Under the pieces are notes generated by a model. The model had not been told where the DNA came from and ran no database searches. It saw nothing but the letters and a program-made list of their open reading frames with translations. 64,000 bases of DNA from Oxyruncus cristatus (lineage: Eukaryota > Chordata > Aves > Passeriformes > Cotingidae), in the NCBI GenBank assembly GCA_013399855.1, contig VXAY01005682.1:71558-135557 (forward strand), given 5' to 3'. Position numbers and translations under genes: made by a program. Below, piece by piece: positions 58,706 through 64,000 of the stretch. How positions within the stretch are numbered: the stretch's first letter is position 1; each line of letters opens with the position of its first letter.

Positions 58706-61700
58706 CTGCAGGCAAAATTAGTATTTCCTTCTGCTGAACAGCATTCACGGAGATTTTGAAACAGAAAAATCATCTTATTACATAACTTGCTTCTCTGACC
58801 TCCGCCCTCCCCAGCTAATGAAGGACTGGGGGACGGACACCAGTTCCTTGGGCACTCAGATTTATCGATGCTGCTCAGAGATTGCAAACTATGTTGGAAA
58901 AGTTTACAAAGGCAGTATTTGATTTAAAGACTTTCCTGGTACTGAAAATTTTACCAGCCCATCTTTCATTTCTGAAGAGTTCAAGAGAAAAAAAGCAGCT
59001 CTCGGTATCTGCTGCATCCTGACCTCATCAGCCTGAGAGGAGTCCTCAGTCTGACACACAGATTCAATGACTGCTCAGCTGACAAACCCCTTTTGCTAAC
59101 AGTTAAGAACCCAGGGGCATGGGTTCACTTTTCAGAGGGGAGTTACAATAGACAGAGGAAAAGGAGCTGATCAGCTTGATCATGGGGAAAGAAGGGATGC
59201 TGGAAAGCAAGATAAAATGTGCTCAAAAGCAATGCATCTGGGCCCTTCCCTATGAGGCCCTAGGCACAAAACAGGAATTAAACATATTCTGTTTTTATCT
59301 TTCCAAGTACAAGTATTTTAAGTTGGAAATAATAATAAAAAAAAATTGTTGATTGACCCCTCATTGATATGTAAAATCTTTCTGCCTTTTTCTGCCTCCT
59401 CAGATTGGAGGATAACCAACCTGCATCAAGAGAAGCAACAACTCTCCCAGCCTGAGATCCTATTCACCCTCAAAGGTACTAGAGCTGGTGCAGACGAAGA
59501 AACAAGTGAAACCACGTCAACGCAGAGCACAGTTGGAACACCAACGCAGAAAACAGCCAGCAGTTTTCGAAGCTGAAGTTAAGAGATCGTAACCAAAACT
59601 CCTGGGCTAATGTGAAAACCTTTTTCCTAAACCACGTTCAGCATAATCAGTTCCAGTTTTAATGTCTGCACTTCTATTCTTGCAAGAACACACTGTGCTG
59701 CGCTTCAAGATGGTTTTCTTGTCAGCATATGACTCCATGGGCTTGTCAGTAACACTCTTAGGTTAACACATTAGACTGAACCTAAATACTCAGGTACTTT
59801 TTCTTTATGGATTTTAATAAATAATGAATTCTATTTCACTGTAATTATTCGTGGGAACATTCTGGCAAGCTCAGTATACTTTCATCAGTGGAGCACAATG
59901 GAAAAAAAATAACAGTTTTTCCCACCATCGGGAATATTTCCAATCAGTTTTTACAGCAGAACAATGTGGATTTTCCCAAAACAGGGGTGGGGAAATGGAA
60001 ATCTGTTCATAAAAGGTTTAGTTGTGTTAAAAATTTAGATGTGTTAAAAATATAATTATATTAAACTAACTGAACATAAAGGAGCTTCTCATGTCCCTCT
60101 TCCCACCTGAAACACAGAGGCGGTTTTGCAGCAGGCAGACAACAACTTGATGGTTGCAGTGGACACCTGAACTTATGAAGCCCACTGGCTATACTCCAAT
60201 AAATTCCCTAAAACTTAAACTTTTCATTTTTATTCTTTTTAATCCACAACAAACAATAAACATCCCCATTGCTCCAGCCTCCCTCCCCTTTCATCAAGAC
60301 CTCACTACGCATCAGCAGATCATAAACTATTCTAGCAGGTTTGGGGGGTTTTGTTCAGGTTCCCTTTTTTAAAAACATTTATTGACTTGGAAATTTTCCA
60401 CACTGGCCAGGAGTTCCTTGGCTGGTCAGGGCATCACAAGGCTGTTGCCCATACTGCTCCACTTCCTGGAATACAGCCACGAATGTTGTTACCCAGTTGA
60501 CTGTTTTTTGTGCCTGCTTCAGGAACAGCAAACCTCAGCATTGCAAGACCATGACAAAACATCCCAAAGCACACAATAGTCAACTGTCCATAGAGAGGCT
60601 CCATCTGACTGCCCTTTTGAAGTATTATCCTGAAATGATAGCTTTTAAAATGTGAAAGTGTTTTAGGATTAGCAACAAATGTGTTTGTTCTTTACATTCC
60701 TATCTCGTGCCCTCCTAGCCCCAAACAGACATAGAAAAGCATTTACAGAAAACTTACTTGCAGCTATCACAAGCCTTTTATTTCCCTGTAGATAAAAATA
60801 AAAATCCATTGTACAACAAATGGTGTCTGACTTCTGAGGAGCCAGAGCATTTCAAAGAAACAAATTTTCAAGCTGGAATGAAAGACATATTCATCACCTA
60901 ATTAAAACTGCACAAGCAAAGGCAACCTCCTCCCCCAAAAGAGCACTTGTACACATGGATGATCATACTCTGGTTTCATTCAAAAGGCACACAGCTATTT
61001 TTGCAGGCAGATAGTTGTCAGTCATAAGGAGTAGTTTACGGTATTTGTAAGCATTGAAATCACCTCAGAAAAATCCACCTCCTGCCTTTTACGCCCACAA
61101 CACACATATTGGTGGTGCAATGTAACTTCACAAATGCTCTAAAAAGACAACCCAGAGCCTGAGGCTTCTATTAAGGCAGCAAAGACAATGCTGGTACCAG
61201 CACACAGCTGTGTAAGCTGCAGTAACAAGGGGCACCAGGCACCCCCAGTCCAGTGACTGCTCGTTCCCCTGGCAGGTTCTCTGCAAGACTGAGGGGTTTG
61301 CGCAAACGTATTGCAGAGCACTGGGTTCATACACCCCCCAAAAATTATCATATTGCACAGTTTTAGAACAGAGGAGCTATCTGGAGAGTGCAAACACTCA
61401 CAGCAAATGCATACACTCTGAAGAAACAACGATGTCAATTATCACCAAAATGATAATTTTTCTTTAAGGAAGGAAACTCCAAAGAAAACCGCATTAACCC
61501 ACTGTAGTAGTTTTTTGGTTTCTTAGGTTTTGCTGACACCAGGTGGCACAGAGGGAAAGAGTCTTAGAGCATTAAACATCTCTGTTCCTGCTCCACCAGC
61601 CACATCACAGCTTACACTCTCCGAGGCAAGATTCGCCATTTCCATTACTTCAAAGCCAATATACTCAAAAGTTTTAGAAGAGACGCCACGGAAGTCTTTT

Positions 61701-64000
61701 ACAGGCTCAGCCTTGACATCTACCATACGAACTGTTCACCCCCAAGTACTCCAACCTTTTGCATACAGTTGTATTAGTGCAAAAAGATTAGTAAAAAGAC
61801 ACACATTCACTCCGTAGAGCCATGAGCTTTTTCAACTGGCCCTATAAAATGAATCCCAGTTCTTAACAGGAAAAAATTTTGCCATCGCACCTCAGCTGGC
61901 CCTGGTTAACTTCCCCCAGGTAACCTAAACATGAAGAAAAAACACTTTTTTATGGATAGCAAAGTACTCTCTTACACAAGGAGTAACTCTCCTCTCCTTC
62001 CATCACGACTGAGCCACATTCCCCATACACCAGTGTTACAATACATTACAATACTAAACCCATAATAATTTTTTGTCGAGGAAATTAAAGGAGCAACTCT
62101 AAAATATTGAGGGTATAATGTTAAATGCATAAAGAACAAAAAACATATTCAGATCCTGCTGACTGCAAGTATTAAAGTATTTATTAAATCAGAGGAGCTC
62201 TTTGAAAGAAATTAGCATGGAAAAATAAAAAAATCATTTTGAAAATATATTTATGGGGTACACAAGTGCCTTCAGTAACACTAAAGTCCGTTCAGTCAAT
62301 ACGTATTTTATAAGAATATTTACAGAGTATTTTTGTGTGCTTCTCAACAATACATTCCAGGACACAAAACAGACACTTGCAATTCAGCAGTCTCACTGAG
62401 ACTCCAGCAGTGAAGGGTTTATCAGCAGCTCTAACATTATTCACAGATCTTGTTTCAAACACCAATCTCACACTGACTTTTTCTATGTGTACACTAACTT
62501 TTTCATTACCATATTTCTTGACAGGGCCTCCTGTGACATCCCGATTCATCCTCAGGACTTTGTTACAAGCAAATCCATCAAGACACATTCCTTGTGTAAA
62601 GGTGAATGCCGTGACAGTGGCTGTGACCACATATCCCTGTCACTTCCAGAGCCTCAGCACACCTGCTCACACAGCGAGCACCCTCTGACTTGTAGGGATG
62701 AGTGTCCAGCACAGAGACGTGGCACAGCCTGGAAAACCTAACCATACACTTCTTCCTTTCTTAAAATCTCTTGGCAATGCGACCCCAAAACTGTTCCCTG
62801 GTCCAGCCTGGTCTCTCTAAGTACTTGGTGTTAATTGTCATTACCAAGCAGTCCTTTAACAAAGATTAGCAGGTAAATGATAACACACATGGAACACACA
62901 CAGAATAGAGATCAAAAGCCTTAAGTGAATCATGAGAAGCCAGTTTGAGAGAGAACACCCTGGCAAAGGCATTCTGCTTTCCTGATTTCTTCCCCCAAAA
63001 GCCCAGTGCAGGGACAGGCTAGGGAACAGAGCAAGCACCACTGACTTGCTCATGGCACCCAATTGTTTTGCCCAGACAGCCGCTGCCTCCTCCTCTCAAA
63101 ATCATGTTTTCACTGACACGCTTTCTCTATCAATGCTGTGCTGAAATTGCATCTCATCTCTGCTGAAACACTGGGAGTGATTCGTTTGAGCAGCACATGA
63201 AAAAACCTGTAAGATTTTAAGGAAGAGCAAGAGACCTCATCATGAACAGGCCTGGCAAAGGTCCTTGCAATGGGTACCACAAGTCCAGAGCATCAACAGG
63301 AATGTGAGCTAATAGAGATACACAGGCACGAATAATATCAAGTTAGAGGCCACACCAAAATTTAGGTGTCCAGCAGCACACCCTGCTCTCAGGGGCTGTG
63401 GTAACACACAAGCCTGCACAGCGGGACAGCAGCACTCATGCCCTCAACGTCTGTCCCAGCCAGTGCAAGCAGAGATATTCAGATCCCACTATGCTGTCTC
63501 CAACACTTGGCATCTCTTATCCACCAAGGCTATGCTGCTCTGACCTCAGCCCCATTCACATCTGTGGCTTCCTAAAATGTCCTACACTAATACATCATGT
63601 GATGTAGTTACAAGGATAACAGTTGGGTTTTTTTCAGTTGGGTTTGTACTTGCTCCATTGGCTCTTCCATGCCCAGTGCAGAAATCCAAGGTCAGCCAGA
63701 GCTCAGCATTTCCACAATTCATTCTCTAGGACCATGTCATCAAGCCCTCAAGCTTCAGCCTGGCTTCTCATGCCTGTGAGAGTTCAGCTTTGAGCCATTT
63801 ACGCCAGGGTGAACAGGAGGCTAGTTTTTACAGGAAGGACTGGGACATGGTTTATTTAGCCTAGCACAGCGTGGACTGGGGAGGAGATGGGGTGCTCTCT
63901 TCTTGTAGCACTAGAAGTACTTAAAATAAAATTGAGGTTGGCATGGGCGGCAATGGGTACTCCAGAACGTGGAAAGGTGACCAACCTCAGGATTTCAGAC
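58706..64000. other. Unique AT-rich sequence
   Basis: No interspersed repeat or firm gene. A 28-base minus-strand segment at 60758-60785 has strong splice-like signals on both sides. Minus frames at 61523-61726 (67 residues starting MVDVKAEPVKDFRG) and 62292-62630 (112 residues) look moderately protein-like, but carry no recognised domain and no clear splice context. I see no RNA genes. Confidence 0.4.

Noticed and set aside
1..64000. CRISPR arrays, operons, phage or plasmid modules
   Set aside because: No regularly spaced repeats or dense gene arrays; all repeat evidence is avian.

Overview
The window looks like intergenic or intronic DNA from a bird nuclear genome, quite possibly a songbird. 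The diagnostic evidence is in its repeats. There are seven CR1 LINE pieces, several ending in the avian CR1 terminal motif (ATTCTATGATTC or its complement). There is a SINE with a tRNA-Ile-like head and a CR1 tail, an architecture I recall as TguSINE1 of zebra finch. There is also an avian ERVL-type solo LTR of about 1.4 kb and two other solo-LTR-like elements. I see no bacterial, plasmid or phage features, no CRISPR array and no operon organisation.

No complete protein-coding gene can be supported. The longest open frames (about 110 to 180 codons) are roughly what chance gives in 64 kb of six-frame sequence of this composition, and the 180-codon one lies inside the ERVL LTR and its CR1 insertion. 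A few short frames are flanked by good splice signals and read like protein. The best is a 132-base minus-strand candidate at 50617-50748; a possible terminal exon lies at 43200-43376 and a weaker one at 58507-58705. The first two are mutually in phase and could belong to one leftward-transcribed gene, but I do not recognise the protein.

Layout: 1-7.9 kb is mostly unique, with the SINE at about 598-745. An LTR-like element lies at about 7.91-8.47 kb. From 8.5 to 33.2 kb is mostly unique, with two short CR1 3' ends (13.8 and 18.4 kb) and the only strong CpG island (29.3-29.6 kb). From 33.2 to 36.6 kb is a repeat cluster: a CR1 reverse-transcriptase fragment, a solo LTR with TATA, hairpin and poly(A) signal, a G-quadruplex motif and a polypyrimidine tract. 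A longer CR1 occupies 39.8-40.8 kb. From 41 to 54.2 kb is largely unique AT-rich sequence with the exon candidates, a CR1 fragment and a striking palindrome carrying two CACGTG E-boxes at 46.9 kb. The ERVL LTR with a nested CR1 spans 54.2-55.6 kb and another CR1 follows at 56.3 kb. The rest is unique sequence.

I found no convincing new biological system. The most useful leads are the double E-box palindrome, the nested CR1 in the ERVL LTR, the ATTG/CAAT-ended solo LTR, the isolated CpG island and the candidate coding exons.
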